Of a stretch of 64,000 nt of DNA, positions 8,506-17,299 are shown piece by piece. Position 1 is the first letter of the stretch. The number at the start of each line of letters is the position of its first letter. A program made the position numbers and the translations under genes. The notes under the pieces were generated by a model. The model had not been told where the DNA came from, did not search any database, and worked only from the letters and a program-made list of their open reading frames with translations. The DNA comes from Lentibacillus salicampi. GTDB taxonomy: Bacteria > Bacillota > Bacilli > Bacillales > Amphibacillaceae. Location of the stretch: the NCBI RefSeq assembly GCF_004565465.1, contig NZ_SRHY01000002.1, forward strand, positions 62,001 through 126,000, given 5' to 3'.

Positions 8506-9159
8506 ATGTATGTCAGGATTGAATTAGCATACACAACACCCAAAGGGACAGAAACATTCTTCAGTTCCGATGAGATGCCAGCAGCCAAAGCACTTCTGCT
8601 TGCTGAAGATCTGAAAAAAACCGGTCGTGCAACAGAGATTATGTTTGTGGATAAACACGATAGCAAATGGACGATGAAGAATCTAAAGAAACAAATGGAG
8701 GCCATTCAAACCGAACCCTACGAGGTGATAGTCTATTTTGACGGTGGCTTTGACCGGGTAACCAAAACATCCGGCCTGGGTTGTGTTATTTATTATGAAC
8801 AAAATGGTAAGTCCTGGCGCCAGCGTAAAAATGCGTTGATCGAGGAGCTTGATACCAATAACGAGGCTGAATATGCAGCATTTCATTTAGCTGTAAGAGA
8901 ACTGGAACTATTAGGTGTGCATCGTTTATTGGTTAATTTTGCCGGAGATTCACAGGTGGTGATCAATCAGCTAAAAGGTGAGTGGCCGTGTTATGAGGCA
9001 GCATTAAATCGGTGGGCTGACCGGATTGAACATGATCTGGACAGACTGGGAATTGATCCGGAATATCAGGTTGTTTCACGAAAATATAATCAGGAAGCGG
9101 ACCGGTTGGCATCACAGGCTTTAAAGGGTGTTGAGGTAACGAGCGTGATCGAGCTATAG
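8506..9159 (+). CDS. RNase H-like protein (YpeP-type RNase HI homologue)
   Basis: A 217-residue protein with an N-terminal region of about 70 residues and a C-terminal RNase H fold. Acidic active-site positions are present: YFDGG (about 77-81), NNEAEYAAF (about 117-125), AGDSQVVINQL (about 145-155) and YNQEADRLASQA. These are the D-E-D-D set that binds two metal ions for cleaving RNA in RNA/DNA hybrids. The arrangement matches reverse-transcriptase-like RNase HI proteins such as B. subtilis YpeP. The ATG follows AAAGGTGAT. It is followed by a tandem-repeat region. Confidence 0.85.
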   Translation: MYVRIELAYTTPKGTETFFSSDEMPAAKALLLAEDLKKTGRATEIMFVDKHDSKWTMKNLKKQMEAIQTEPYEVIVYFDGGFDRVTKTSGLGCVIYYEQNGKSWRQRKNALIEELDTNNEAEYAAFHLAVRELELLGVHRLLVNFAGDSQVVINQLKGEWPCYEAALNRWADRIEHDLDRLGIDPEYQVVSRKYNQEADRLASQALKGVEVTSVIEL

Positions 9160-9203
9160 CGCTTGATTGATGACGGTTGGTAAATTACACGAGATGAAGT
9201 ATA

Positions 9204-9530
9204 AGAGAATCGTCTGTGAAAAGTCTTCTCACGGTTAAAAAACCACGTAAAGACCCCTGAAACCATCGAGAGAAGGTGCCTCACGATGAAAAGAGGTCGT
9301 AAAAGCGCCTGAAACCATCAAGAGAAGTTGTCTCACGATGAAAAGAGGCCTTGAAAGCGCCTGAAACCATCGAGAGAAGTTGCCTCACGATGAAAAGAGG
9401 CCGAGAAAGCGCCTGAAAGCATCAAGAGAAGTTGTCTCACGATGAAAAGAGGCCGTGAAAGCGCCTGAAACCATCGAGAGAAGTTGCCTCACGATGAAAA
9501 GAGGCCGAGAAAGCGCCTGAAACCAACGAT
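9204..9530. repeat. 52-bp tandem repeat array with alternating unit types
   Basis: Five complete 52-bp units begin at 9256, 9308, 9360, 9412 and 9464 (each starts CCTGAAA), with a degenerate unit before and a partial one after. Units alternate between a form with CATCGAGAGAAG.TGCCTC and a form with CATCAAGAGAAGTTGTCTC, giving a 104-bp higher-order period. Each unit can fold GCCTC (or GTCTC) with GAGGC around ACGATGAAAA. There are no unique spacers, so this is not CRISPR. It is intergenic, after an RNase H-like gene. Confidence 0.9.
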
Positions 9531-9611
9531 AACCCCCCACTTCAAGATTTTGAGGTGAGCCCGAAAAAGATAAGTAGGGGATCAACTGCCCGCAAAGGTC
9601 CGATTCTGTTC

Positions 9612-9845
9612 AGGCCTGCACGATGCAGGTCATAAAGGCGTTGCCATAGGATATGGCGGTTTTAGCCTTTGTTCAAAGATAAGAAAGTATAAAATTTTTG
9701 TCTATATTAAGCTCTTTGGCAGCAATAGTCATGTCCAGCGCCCACCCCCTCGAGGTCTTAAGCAATCATTTTACGTGGCAAAATCCGCCACTACAAATTC
9801 TTGCTTAAGCTTTTCGGGGGTGGACAAGGCACCCCGCGCTTTTCT
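9612..9845. repeat. structured dispersed intergenic element
   Basis: A series of hairpins: CCTGCA-cga-TGCAGG, then AAAGGC...GCCTTT enclosing GCCATA/TATGGC, then (from 9733) a long imperfect inverted repeat. That last part pairs GTCC..CCACCCCC with GGGGGTGGAC, CTTAAGCAA with TTGCTTAAG, and GTGGC with GCCAC. The segment around AAGATAAGAAAGTATAAAA and the TGTCCAG...TCGAGG arms look like a repeat that I recall as common between genes in Bacillaceae. No coding sequence is visible here. Confidence 0.6.
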
Positions 9846-9908
9846 TACTTCTCTTCAGTGGGGGTGGAAAGGAAACCCTCACTAAATGAAGTTTCACTTT
9901 ATGTCACG

Positions 9909-9943
9909 CAAAAACCCCGGCACACATCACGTGCCAGGGTTTC
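9909..9943 (-). terminator. intrinsic terminator of ilvE
   Basis: On the minus strand AAACCCTGGCACG pairs with GTGTGCCGGGGTTT and ends in a T run, 36 bases past the ilvE stop. Confidence 0.85.
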
Positions 9944-9978
9944 ATTGAGGAGAAGAGTCTTCCGATTTTTTGATTTCA

Positions 9979-11085
9979 TTAACTCGAAGCTTTAAGTGTC
10001 TCCTGCTGAACATCTTCCACTTTTTCTATCCAGTCAAATGGATCCTGGATTTTTCCGTATTGGATACCAGTCAACGTGTCATACAGACGCTTGGCAATGG
10101 TTCCGGTTTTTCCCTGATTGATTTCAAGGTGTTTATCCCCGCGAACCAGCTGGCTGATTGGTGAGATAACGGCAGCTGTGCCGGCACCGAATGCTTCTTC
10201 CAGTTTGCCATCCTTATGTGCCGTAACCACTTCTTCAAGTGAAAGTCTTCGCTCTTCAACCGGAACATTCCAGTATTTCAACAGCTGAATAACGGAATTT
10301 CGGGTGACACCTTCCAGAATACTGCCATTCAAAGCAGGCGTGACAACTTTTCCGTCAATCTTGAAAAAGACATTCATGCTGCCGACTTCCTCGATATACT
10401 TCCGATCAACGCCATCAAGCCATAGTACCTGGGCTATCCCGTCTTCAGCAAGTTCCTGTGCTTTCAGACTTGCTGCATAGTTTCCGCCGGTTTTCGCTTC
10501 GCCGGTCCCGCCTTTTACAGTGCGGACATACTCGTGTTCCACTGCTATTTTGACCGGGTTGATGCCTTCTTTGTAGTACGCACCAACCGGTGATAAGATA
10601 ATAATAAATTTATAATGACTCGATGGTGACACACCGAGATAAGGTTCGGTTGAAATGATAAACGGCCGGATATACAGAGATGTTCCTTCAGCTTCAGGAA
10701 TCCAGTCTTTTTCCAGTCCGATGAGCTGCTTGAGTGCTTTCAGTGCAAACGCCTCATCAATCGGCGGGATACAAAGCCTGCTGTTGGAATGATTCATACG
10801 CTTGAAGTTGCGCTGCGGCCGGAATAATTGGGCATCCTCATCCGGTGTACGATAGGCCTTCATCCCTTCAAAAACGGATTGGCCGTAGTGAAAAACCATT
10901 GCCGATGGGTCGATCGACAGCGGCTCGTATGGCACAATGCGCGGATCATGCCATCCTTTATCATCTGTGAAGTCCATCAAAAACATATGGTCTGTAAAAA
11001 TTCTTCCAAACTCCAGCTGGTCTGCTTGGGGTTTTTCTTTACCTGAAGAACAGAGATCCGTTCGAATTACTTGTTCCTCCTCCAT
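9979..11085 (-). CDS. ilvE: branched-chain amino acid aminotransferase
   Basis: PLP fold type IV enzyme that interconverts branched-chain 2-oxo acids with Val, Leu and Ile, the last step of their synthesis. The 368 residues match the longer bacterial BCAT class. Motifs: FHYGQSVFEGMKAYR (about 66-80), LYIRPF, the PLP lysine region GGTGEAKTGGNYAASL, QVLWLDG, EVGSMNVFF, GVTRNSV and EEAFGAGTAAVISP. AAGGGGAT precedes the ATG. It faces away from the BASS transporter; a sigma-A-like promoter lies upstream. It is apart from, but close to, the ilv-leu run. Confidence 0.93.
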   Translation of the reverse strand: MEEEQVIRTDLCSSGKEKPQADQLEFGRIFTDHMFLMDFTDDKGWHDPRIVPYEPLSIDPSAMVFHYGQSVFEGMKAYRTPDEDAQLFRPQRNFKRMNHSNSRLCIPPIDEAFALKALKQLIGLEKDWIPEAEGTSLYIRPFIISTEPYLGVSPSSHYKFIIILSPVGAYYKEGINPVKIAVEHEYVRTVKGGTGEAKTGGNYAASLKAQELAEDGIAQVLWLDGVDRKYIEEVGSMNVFFKIDGKVVTPALNGSILEGVTRNSVIQLLKYWNVPVEERRLSLEEVVTAHKDGKLEEAFGAGTAAVISPISQLVRGDKHLEINQGKTGTIAKRLYDTLTGIQYGKIQDPFDWIEKVEDVQQETLKASS

Positions 11086-11118
11086 GTCGCCATCCCCTTG
11101 TGTAAAAAGTTGTATTCA

Positions 11119-11147
11119 ATCATAGAATATTTTCGGGGTAAAAGCAA
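11119..11147 (-). promoter_or_regulatory. sigma-A-like promoter of ilvE
   Basis: On the minus strand TTGCTT (11142-11147) and TATGAT (11119-11124) are 17 bp apart, about 34 bases ahead of the start codon. Confidence 0.55.
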
Positions 11148-11265
11148 GCCCAAAATTTGATTTCTTTCGTTTTGTTAAAATGTTATAAAAAATTAGCCTT
11201 TTTTCGCTTAGAAGTTTGTGCTACAATACTTGAATATTTAATCTAACAGCTTCTGGAGGGATAAC

Positions 11266-12228
11266 ATGAAAACATTAGAGAAGATCAGTAGCTTTGCGGG
11301 TAATACGTTTGCTGTCTGGGTCATTTTATTTGCTGGTCTAAGTTTAATTTTTCCGGGAGGCTTCGCGTGGATCGCGCCTCACGTGTCGCTGCTGCTGGGA
11401 ATTATTATGTTCGGGATGGGGTTGACGCTGACGCTGGACGATTTTAAAGGCGTGCTCAAAGCGCCGGTAAGTGTTCTCATCGCTGTTGCGGCACAATATA
11501 TCATCATGCCGCTGGTGGCATTTGGTCTGGCAGTGGTCTTTCAACTTCCACCGGAGATTGCCGCCGGGGTTATTTTGGTCGGCTGCTGCCCAGGCGGTAC
11601 AGCCTCAAATGTGATGACATTTCTTGCCAAGGGGAACACAGCATTGTCTGTGTCGGTCACAGCTGTATCAACCATCCTGGCGCCGATTTTAACGCCAGCG
11701 CTAACATTGCTATTTGCCAGTCAGTGGTTGCCGGTCTCTGCTGCGGATATGTTTATGTCGATTGTGCAAATTGTGCTTATTCCGATCGTGTTAGGCATTG
11801 TTGTCCGCTTATTGTTCAGTAAACAAGTTGATAAAAGCATCAAAGCATTGCCGCTGATCTCCGTTATCGGGATTGTAGCTGTGGCGGCGGCCGTCGTTGC
11901 GGTTAACCGTGAAGATATTCTCACGACCGGTTTGCTGATCTTTACTGTTGTCATTTTGCATAACGTATTGGGTTTATTGATTGGCTACGTGCTTGGAAAA
12001 TTACTTAAGTTCGACTTTGCGGACCAAAAGGCTGTCTCGATTGAGGTCGGCATGCAGAATTCAGGGCTTGGGTCGGCATTAGCGCTTGCACACTTTTCGC
12101 CAATAGCCGCGGTTCCGAGCGCCTTGTTTAGCGTCTGGCACAACATATCCGGTCCGATTTTGGCAACATGGTGGGGGAAACGGAGTGACGAATCTCCAAC
12201 TGATGACGCCCATAACAAAGCAGGCTGA
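11266..12228 (+). CDS. bile acid:sodium symporter (BASS) family transporter
   Basis: A 320-residue membrane protein with about nine or ten helices. BASS features: IIMFGMGLTLTLDDF (about 44-58), the broken-helix motif GCCPGGTASNVMTFLAKGN (about 108-126), and the second crossover helix EVGMQNSGLGSALA near residue 262. In bacteria, members carry organic acids such as pantoate or 2-oxo acids with Na+. The ATG follows CTGGAGGG. Its position between ilvE and ilvD invites the guess that it carries a branched-chain oxo acid or pantoate, since pantoate derives from 2-oxoisovalerate; this is inference only. Confidence 0.88.
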   Translation: MKTLEKISSFAGNTFAVWVILFAGLSLIFPGGFAWIAPHVSLLLGIIMFGMGLTLTLDDFKGVLKAPVSVLIAVAAQYIIMPLVAFGLAVVFQLPPEIAAGVILVGCCPGGTASNVMTFLAKGNTALSVSVTAVSTILAPILTPALTLLFASQWLPVSAADMFMSIVQIVLIPIVLGIVVRLLFSKQVDKSIKALPLISVIGIVAVAAAVVAVNREDILTTGLLIFTVVILHNVLGLLIGYVLGKLLKFDFADQKAVSIEVGMQNSGLGSALALAHFSPIAAVPSALFSVWHNISGPILATWWGKRSDESPTDDAHNKAG

Positions 12229-12249
12229 TTAAACAACGGAAAAGACGTG

Positions 12250-13026
12250 AACATCGAAGGTAGGGGGGTGAATATCAACGGTGAAAGAGCGAGCATCAAC
12301 GGTGGAGGAGCGAACATCGAGGGTAGAGGAGTGAACATCAACGGTGGATGCTCGAACATCGAGGCTGGAGGAGTGAACATCAACGGTGGATGCTCGAACA
12401 TCGAGGGTAGAGGAGTGAATATCGACGGTGGATGCTCGACCATCGAGGGAGGAGGGGTGAATATCGACGGTGGATGCTCGGACATCGAGGCTGGAGGAGT
12501 GAACATCAACGGTGGATGCTCGACCATCGAGGCTGGAGGAGTGAACATCGACGGTGGATGCTCGGACATCGAGGGAGGAGGAGTGAACATCAACGGTGGA
12601 TGCTCGACCATCGAGGGTAGAGGGGTGAATATCAACGGTGTATGCTCGGACATCGAGGGTAGAGGAGTGAATATCGACGGTGGATGCTCGACCATCGAGG
12701 GTGGAGGGGTGAATATCAACGGTGTATGCTCGGACATCGAGGGTAGAGGAGTGAATATCGACGGTGGATGCTCGACCATCGAGGGTGGAGGGGTGAATAT
12801 CAACGGTGTATGCTCGAACATCGAGGGTGAAGGAGTGAATATCAACGGTGTATGCTCGGACCTCGAGGGTGAAAGAGCGAGCATCAACGGTGTATGCTCG
12901 GACATCGAGGGTGAAAGAGCGACCATCAACGGCAAAGCCCCGACCATCAACGGCAAAGACTCGACCATCAACGGCAAAGCCCCGACCATCAACGGCAAAG
13001 ACTCGACCATCAACGGCAAAGCCCCA
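12250..13026. repeat. 21-bp tandem repeat array, 37 units, alternating types
   Basis: Exactly 37 units of 21 bp with no insertion or deletion. Most alternate between an A unit (AACATCGAGGGTAGAGGAG..) and a B unit (AACATCAACGGTGGATGCT..), giving a 42-bp period. The last block switches to ACCATCAACGGCAAAG.. units that alternate in their last five bases. Because 21 is a multiple of three, long open frames arise on both strands. I treat these as by-products, since no good ribosome binding site or promoter precedes them. The array separates the BASS transporter from ilvD. Confidence 0.95.
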
Positions 13027-13114
13027 ACCATCGATGTTATTGTGCACAACGCCAACCCCTCCGGGATACATGCGCATCTTAAGCACCCGCCGGCATACAA
13101 GCAATAAAAAAAGA

Positions 13115-13143
13115 TTGAACGATTTGAAAATTAAGCCTATAAT
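13115..13143 (+). promoter_or_regulatory. sigma-A promoter of ilvD, with CodY-like box
   Basis: TTGAAC (13115-13120) and a perfect TATAAT (13138-13143) are 17 bp apart. The segment 13118-13132, AACGATTTGAAAATT, matches 11 of 15 positions of the CodY consensus AATTTTCWGAAAATT and covers the spacer, where a repressor would block polymerase. Confidence 0.7.
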
Positions 13144-13170
13144 AATTTGAAAAGAAAGGTGGACTGCTTG

Positions 13171-14856
13171 ATGGAAAAAGATTTACGGATCAAAAGCCAG
13201 GTATTCAGTGATGATACGATGCGAGCGCCGAACCGTGCCATGCTGCGGGCGGTTGGTGTAACCGATGAAGATTTTAAAAAGCCGATGGTCGGTATCGCTA
13301 GTACGTGGAGTGAGGTCACGCCATGTAATATTCATATCGATGATTTGGCTGTCAGCGCTAAGAAAGGGGCACGGGAAGCGGGGGCGACACCGCTTATTTT
13401 CAATACGATTACAGTGTCGGATGGCATTTCAATGGGGACGCAGGGAATGCGCTATTCGCTGCCGAGCCGCGATTTAATTGCTGACTCGATTGAGACGGTA
13501 GTTGGCGCAGAAAGCCTGGACGGATTTGTCGCCATCGGAGCTTGTGATAAAAATATTCCGGGCTGCATGATTGCGATTGCCAATGCTGACGTTCCTGCCA
13601 TTTTCGTTTACGGTGGAACGATTGCACCGGGGTCGCACAATGGCAAGGACATCGATCTTGTTTCCGTATTCGAAGGTGTCGGCAAACATAACAACGGGGA
13701 CATTGACGACCAGGAGCTCAAAAACATTGAGTGCAGAGCATGTCCTGGCGCCGGTGCGTGCGGCGGCATGTACACCGCCAATACGATGGCATCAGCGGTT
13801 GAAGCGATGGGGATGAGTCTGCCAGGCAGTGCGTCGAATCCCGCTGAATCTGAGGAAAAAGCAGCGGATTGTGCCGCTGCAGGAGAAGCGTTGTACAAGC
13901 TATTGGAAAAAGGTATTTATCCTAAAGATATTATGACGAAAAAAGCGTTTGAGAATGCGATGACTGTTGTCATGGCACTTGGCGGCTCAACCAATGCCAT
14001 CCTGCACTTACTGGGAATGGCGCATGCTGTCGGGGTCGATCTCGAGATTGACGATTTTAACCGGATTCAGGAAAAAGTGCCACACTTAGCCGATTTGAAA
14101 CCAAGTGGGCAGTATGTCATGCAAGATTTGCACCGTGCAGGCGGCGTACAAGCTGTCATGAAGCTGCTTTATGAAGCAGGTTACTTGCATGGCGACTGTT
14201 TGACGGTAACCGGCAGAACAGTTGCGGAAAACCTGGCGGAAGCACCATCTCTGGCAGAGGAGCAAAAAGTGATTGCACCGCTCGATAATCCAAAACGTAC
14301 GGATGGTCCGCTGATTGTTTTGAAAGGCAACCTAGCGCCACGAGGGGCGGTTGCGAAAGTGTCCGGTGTCAAAGTAAAGCGCCATACCGGGCCTGCACGT
14401 GTCTTTAATACTGAACAGGAAGCGACCGATGCGGTTAGAAAAAATGAAATCAAAGAAGGAGATGTGCTGGTAATCCGCTATGTCGGACCAAAAGGTGGGC
14501 CAGGTATGCCTGAGATGTTATCCGTTTCCAGTTTGCTTGTCGGGAAGGGCATGGGTGAAAAAGTGGCCTTACTGACAGATGGCCGTTTTTCCGGTGGCAC
14601 CCATGGACTTGTCGTCGGTCATATTGCACCGGAAGCACAAGTCGGCGGTCCAATCGCATTTTTGCAAGAAGGTGACAATGTGACGATCGACTCTGACAAA
14701 AAAGAAATTACAGCTGATGTATCTGAAGACGAATTTGAACGCCGCAAGCAGGGATGGACGGCACCGCCACTGTACAAAAAAGGTGTCTTGGGCAAATATG
14801 CGCACAATGTCTCCTGCTCTTCAAAAGGAGCTGTAACAGATTTTCAGGACGCATAA
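13171..14856 (+). CDS. ilvD: dihydroxy-acid dehydratase
   Basis: Fe-S enzyme that dehydrates 2,3-dihydroxy-isovalerate or -methylvalerate to the 2-oxo acids of Val/Leu and Ile synthesis. The 561 residues match the family. Cluster and metal ligands are visible: [11 protein letters not shown] (about 117-127), [19 protein letters not shown] (about 188-206) and, near the C-terminus, [20 protein letters not shown]. Start ATG at 13171 follows AAAGGTGG; an upstream in-frame TTG at 13147 sits at the expected transcription start and has no such site. As in B. subtilis, it is transcribed apart from ilvBNC. Confidence 0.95.
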   Translation: MEKDLRIKSQVFSDDTMRAPNRAMLRAVGVTDEDFKKPMVGIASTWSEVTPCNIHIDDLAVSAKKGAREAGATPLIFNTITVSDGISMGTQGMRYSLPSRDLIADSIETVVGAESLDGFVAIGACDKNIPGCMIAIANADVPAIFVYGGTIAPGSHNGKDIDLVSVFEGVGKHNNGDIDDQELKNIECRACPGAGACGGMYTANTMASAVEAMGMSLPGSASNPAESEEKAADCAAAGEALYKLLEKGIYPKDIMTKKAFENAMTVVMALGGSTNAILHLLGMAHAVGVDLEIDDFNRIQEKVPHLADLKPSGQYVMQDLHRAGGVQAVMKLLYEAGYLHGDCLTVTGRTVAENLAEAPSLAEEQKVIAPLDNPKRTDGPLIVLKGNLAPRGAVAKVSGVKVKRHTGPARVFNTEQEATDAVRKNEIKEGDVLVIRYVGPKGGPGMPEMLSVSSLLVGKGMGEKVALLTDGRFSGGTHGLVVGHIAPEAQVGGPIAFLQEGDNVTIDSDKKEITADVSEDEFERRKQGWTAPPLYKKGVLGKYAHNVSCSSKGAVTDFQDA

Positions 14857-14895
14857 ATCGGGACAGGGGGTCAGACCCCTTGTCCCGATTTTTCT
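14856..14895 (+). terminator. terminator of ilvD, built from a GGGACA palindrome (copy 2)
   Basis: AAATCGGGACAgGGGGTC pairs with GACCCC.TGTCCCGATTT and runs into TTTTTC. It is the same repeat family as the palindrome at 7314, here placed where it can act as the ilvD terminator. Confidence 0.8.
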
Positions 14896-14905
14896 TTGTG
14901 AAAAT

Positions 14906-14932
14906 GGGACAAAGGGTCTGACCCCGCGTCCC
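14906..14932. repeat. GGGACA...GTCCC palindromic repeat, copy 3
   Basis: A second palindrome of the family (GGGACAAAGGGTCTGACCCC..GTCCC) only 10 bases after copy 2, in tandem with it. Confidence 0.7.
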
Positions 14933-15007
14933 ATCAATGAAATTTAAGCCCTTTTTCCTTTGTAACAAAATTGAAATAGTTCAGTTCACTTAGCGGAGTG
15001 GCGTCAT

Positions 15008-15021
15008 TGTAAGCGTATACA
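15008..15021 (+). promoter_or_regulatory. cre box (CcpA site) upstream of the ilv-leu promoter
   Basis: TGTAAGCGTATACA matches the cre consensus TGWAANCGNTNWCA except for one position. Its centre is about 88 bp before the likely transcription start. In B. subtilis CcpA activates ilv-leu from a cre placed similarly far upstream, so activation is expected here too (inference). Confidence 0.65.
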
Positions 15022-15067
15022 ATTATTTGGACTTATCAAAAGCGTCAAAAAAATTTTAAAAAAGCTG

Positions 15068-15096
15068 TTGACCGTTTCGGAAAATCAGTATATGAT
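15068..15096 (+). promoter_or_regulatory. sigma-A promoter of the ilv-leu operon
   Basis: TTGACC (15068-15073) and TATGAT (15091-15096) with a 17-bp spacer. The spacer contains TTTCGGAAAATC, a 10/15 match to the CodY box at 15072-15086. Transcription from here gives a leader of about 470 bases. Confidence 0.7.
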
Positions 15097-15149
15097 TAAC
15101 GGCAATATTAATTTTTGATTTTTCGAAGTTAGCGAAAAAGTGGTTCGCG

Positions 15150-15487
15150 TAACGAATCAATTTTAAACACAAAAACACGATGACGGGAAAAAAGGAACAT
15201 GCCACATGCATTTGCAGAGATTCGGGGTTGCTGGAAGCCCGGAAGTGCATATTGTTCCGACATCTTCCCTGAGTGCCTTGTTGAACGGGGATCCGGGCCC
15301 CTATTAGGCTTGGCCGGGTGCAGGCTCATGCACCTGTTATCAAATCAGCTGACCAACTTCTCAGCTGGCAAGATAGTATTTGCGAAGATACTATGAAATC
15401 GGGTGGTACCGTGGAAAGATGACTCTTTTCTCCCCAATAATTCTGTAATTTGCAGTTTTGTGTGGGAGAAAAGGGTCTTTTTTTAAT
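15150..15487 (+). promoter_or_regulatory. T-box riboswitch leader of ilvB
   Basis: The T-box core GAAATCGGGTGGTACCGTGG lies at 15395-15414, followed by the attenuator: GACTCTTTTCTCCC (from 15421) pairs with GGGAGAAAAGGGTC, then seven Ts. The upstream half (15178-15300) forms the long stem I. It includes CATCTTCCCTGAGTGC at 15261-15276, where the specifier codon should lie. ATC (Ile) and CTT (Leu) are both possible readings; I cannot decide without a fold. Uncharged tRNA should bind and let transcription enter ilvB. Confidence 0.95.
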
Positions 15488-15571
15488 TCGCTGGATAAAA
15501 ACTCTGAAGAACCCTTACAGCAGGGAAAAGGCCTTACGTTTTTACAAAAATACCAAAGGAGGCGAGCAGCA

Positions 15572-17299
15572 GTGAATGTTAAGGCTGAGCAGGAATTGAG
15601 AGAAGTACAAGAAAAGGTGACCGGTGCAGATTTACTGATTCAGACTTTGACAGCTGCCAATGTGGATACCATGTTCGGTTATCCGGGAGGAGCGGTACTG
15701 CCGATTTATGATGCGCTATACCGCAATGATGCACCGTTTAGGCATGTGCTGACCCGTCACGAACAGGGGGCAGTCCACGCAGCAGAAGGTTATGCACGGG
15801 TTACTGGAAAGCCAGGGGTAGTCCTGGCAACCTCGGGGCCCGGCGCGACGAATCTGATTACAGGCGTTACCGATGCGATGATGGATTCATTGCCGCTGGT
15901 TATATTTACCGGTCAAGTTGCGAGCAATGTCATCGGGACGGATGCCTTTCAGGAGTCAGACGTGATGGGGATTACGACACCTGTTACGAAATACAACTAT
16001 CAGGTTCGGGATCTGAGAGAGCTGCCACGGGTCGTCAAAGAGGCTTTTCATATCGCATCAACTGGACGGCCGGGGCCGGTGGTTGTGGATATTCCAAAAG
16101 ATATTTCATCAGGGGTATCAGAGGTCAGTATCGAGCAGGAGGGTGACTGCCATCTGCCTGGCTACCAGCCGAACAAAAAGCCGAATCCGTTGCAGATCAT
16201 TAAACTGGCGGACGCGATCAGCCGGGCGAAAAAGCCGCTGATTCTTGCCGGTGCGGGCGTAGTTTCTGCTGAAGCATCGGAGGAACTAAAGGCATTTGCG
16301 GAAATGCATGAACTTCCGGTCGCCAATACGCTTCTTGGTCTGGGAGGCTTTCCAGGAACACACGAATTGTCGCTGGGCATGGGAGGCATGCATGGCTGTT
16401 ATGCCGCTAACATGGGGATTTATGAGTGTGATTTGCTTATCAATATCGGGGCACGGTTTGATGACCGGCTGACAGGCAATTTGAAGCATTTTGCTCCCAA
16501 TGCCAAGGTAGCCCATATCGATATTGACCCGGCGGAAATCGGTAAAAATATTGAAACGGAAATACCGGTTGTCGCTGATGCCAAAAAAGCGCTGGAAGCA
16601 TTACTGGAAACCGACCTAACGGCTTGCGATCACGAGGAATGGATGGACGTATTACGCCAGAATCAAACGGATTATCCGTATTGGTACGACCGGTCGGAAG
16701 GATTTATCTCACCCCAATGGCTGACCAGCCAGATTTACCGGGTGTCGGAAGGTGAGGCGATTGTGACAACCGATGTCGGGCAGCATCAAATGTGGGCGGC
16801 GCAATATTATTCGTTTGCCAAACCCAACCGGTGGATCACATCAGGTGGGCTCGGAACAATGGGATTCGGCTTCCCCGCTGCAGTCGGCGCCCAACTGGCA
16901 GCACCGGATGAACTGGTTGTCGCACTAGTCGGTGATGGTGGCTTCCAGATGACATCACAGGAACTCTCCGTGATTAAAGAACGGCAGCTACCGGTCAAAG
17001 TGGTGATCATCAATAATCAGTCGCTCGGCATGGTTCGCCAATGGCAGGAAAGTTTTTACGACAAACGGTATTCCGAATCAATATTTTCGGAAAATCCCGA
17101 CTTTGTCAAACTGGCTGAATGTTACGGGATTCGCGGTATGAAGGCGGAAAAAGAATCGGACGTAACAGAAGTGCTGGAAGAGGCGTTTGCCTATGACGGT
17201 CCGGTGGTGATTGATTGTCATGTCGTCCAGGAAGAATGCGTCTACCCGATGATCGCCCCTGGAAAAGGACTCCACGAAATGATAGGGGTGAGGCGATGA
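15572..17299 (+). CDS. ilvB: acetolactate synthase, large (catalytic) subunit
   Basis: TPP- and FAD-dependent enzyme that makes acetolactate or acetohydroxybutyrate from pyruvate (and 2-oxobutyrate), the first common step of Val/Leu/Ile synthesis. At 575 residues it has the usual length. Motifs: [32 protein letters not shown] with the TPP glutamate (about 68-83), [13 protein letters not shown], the FAD region, and the TPP-binding [12 protein letters not shown]...[12 protein letters not shown]. The GTG at 15572 follows AAAGGAGG; the open frame upstream runs through the T-box terminator and is not translated. Its stop overlaps ilvN by four bases. Confidence 0.95.
   Translation: MNVKAEQELREVQEKVTGADLLIQTLTAANVDTMFGYPGGAVLPIYDALYRNDAPFRHVLTRHEQGAVHAAEGYARVTGKPGVVLATSGPGATNLITGVTDAMMDSLPLVIFTGQVASNVIGTDAFQESDVMGITTPVTKYNYQVRDLRELPRVVKEAFHIASTGRPGPVVVDIPKDISSGVSEVSIEQEGDCHLPGYQPNKKPNPLQIIKLADAISRAKKPLILAGAGVVSAEASEELKAFAEMHELPVANTLLGLGGFPGTHELSLGMGGMHGCYAANMGIYECDLLINIGARFDDRLTGNLKHFAPNAKVAHIDIDPAEIGKNIETEIPVVADAKKALEALLETDLTACDHEEWMDVLRQNQTDYPYWYDRSEGFISPQWLTSQIYRVSEGEAIVTTDVGQHQMWAAQYYSFAKPNRWITSGGLGTMGFGFPAAVGAQLAAPDELVVALVGDGGFQMTSQELSVIKERQLPVKVVIINNQSLGMVRQWQESFYDKRYSESIFSENPDFVKLAECYGIRGMKAEKESDVTEVLEEAFAYDGPVVIDCHVVQEECVYPMIAPGKGLHEMIGVRR

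Noticed and set aside
9204..9530. CRISPR array
   Set aside because: Units are contiguous 52-bp copies with no unique spacers and no cas genes are nearby.
12247..13107. Long open frames (286 residues on the plus strand, about 290-370 on the minus strand) with seven-residue repeats such as NIEGRGV/NINGGCS
   Set aside because: A stop-free 21-bp repeat keeps whole frames open on both strands. No convincing ribosome binding site or promoter precedes them and at most one frame could be real. Listed as a DNA repeat.
15458..15571. N-terminal extension of ilvB
   Set aside because: It would be translated from inside the T-box terminator and has no ribosome binding site; the GTG at 15572 has AAAGGAGG.
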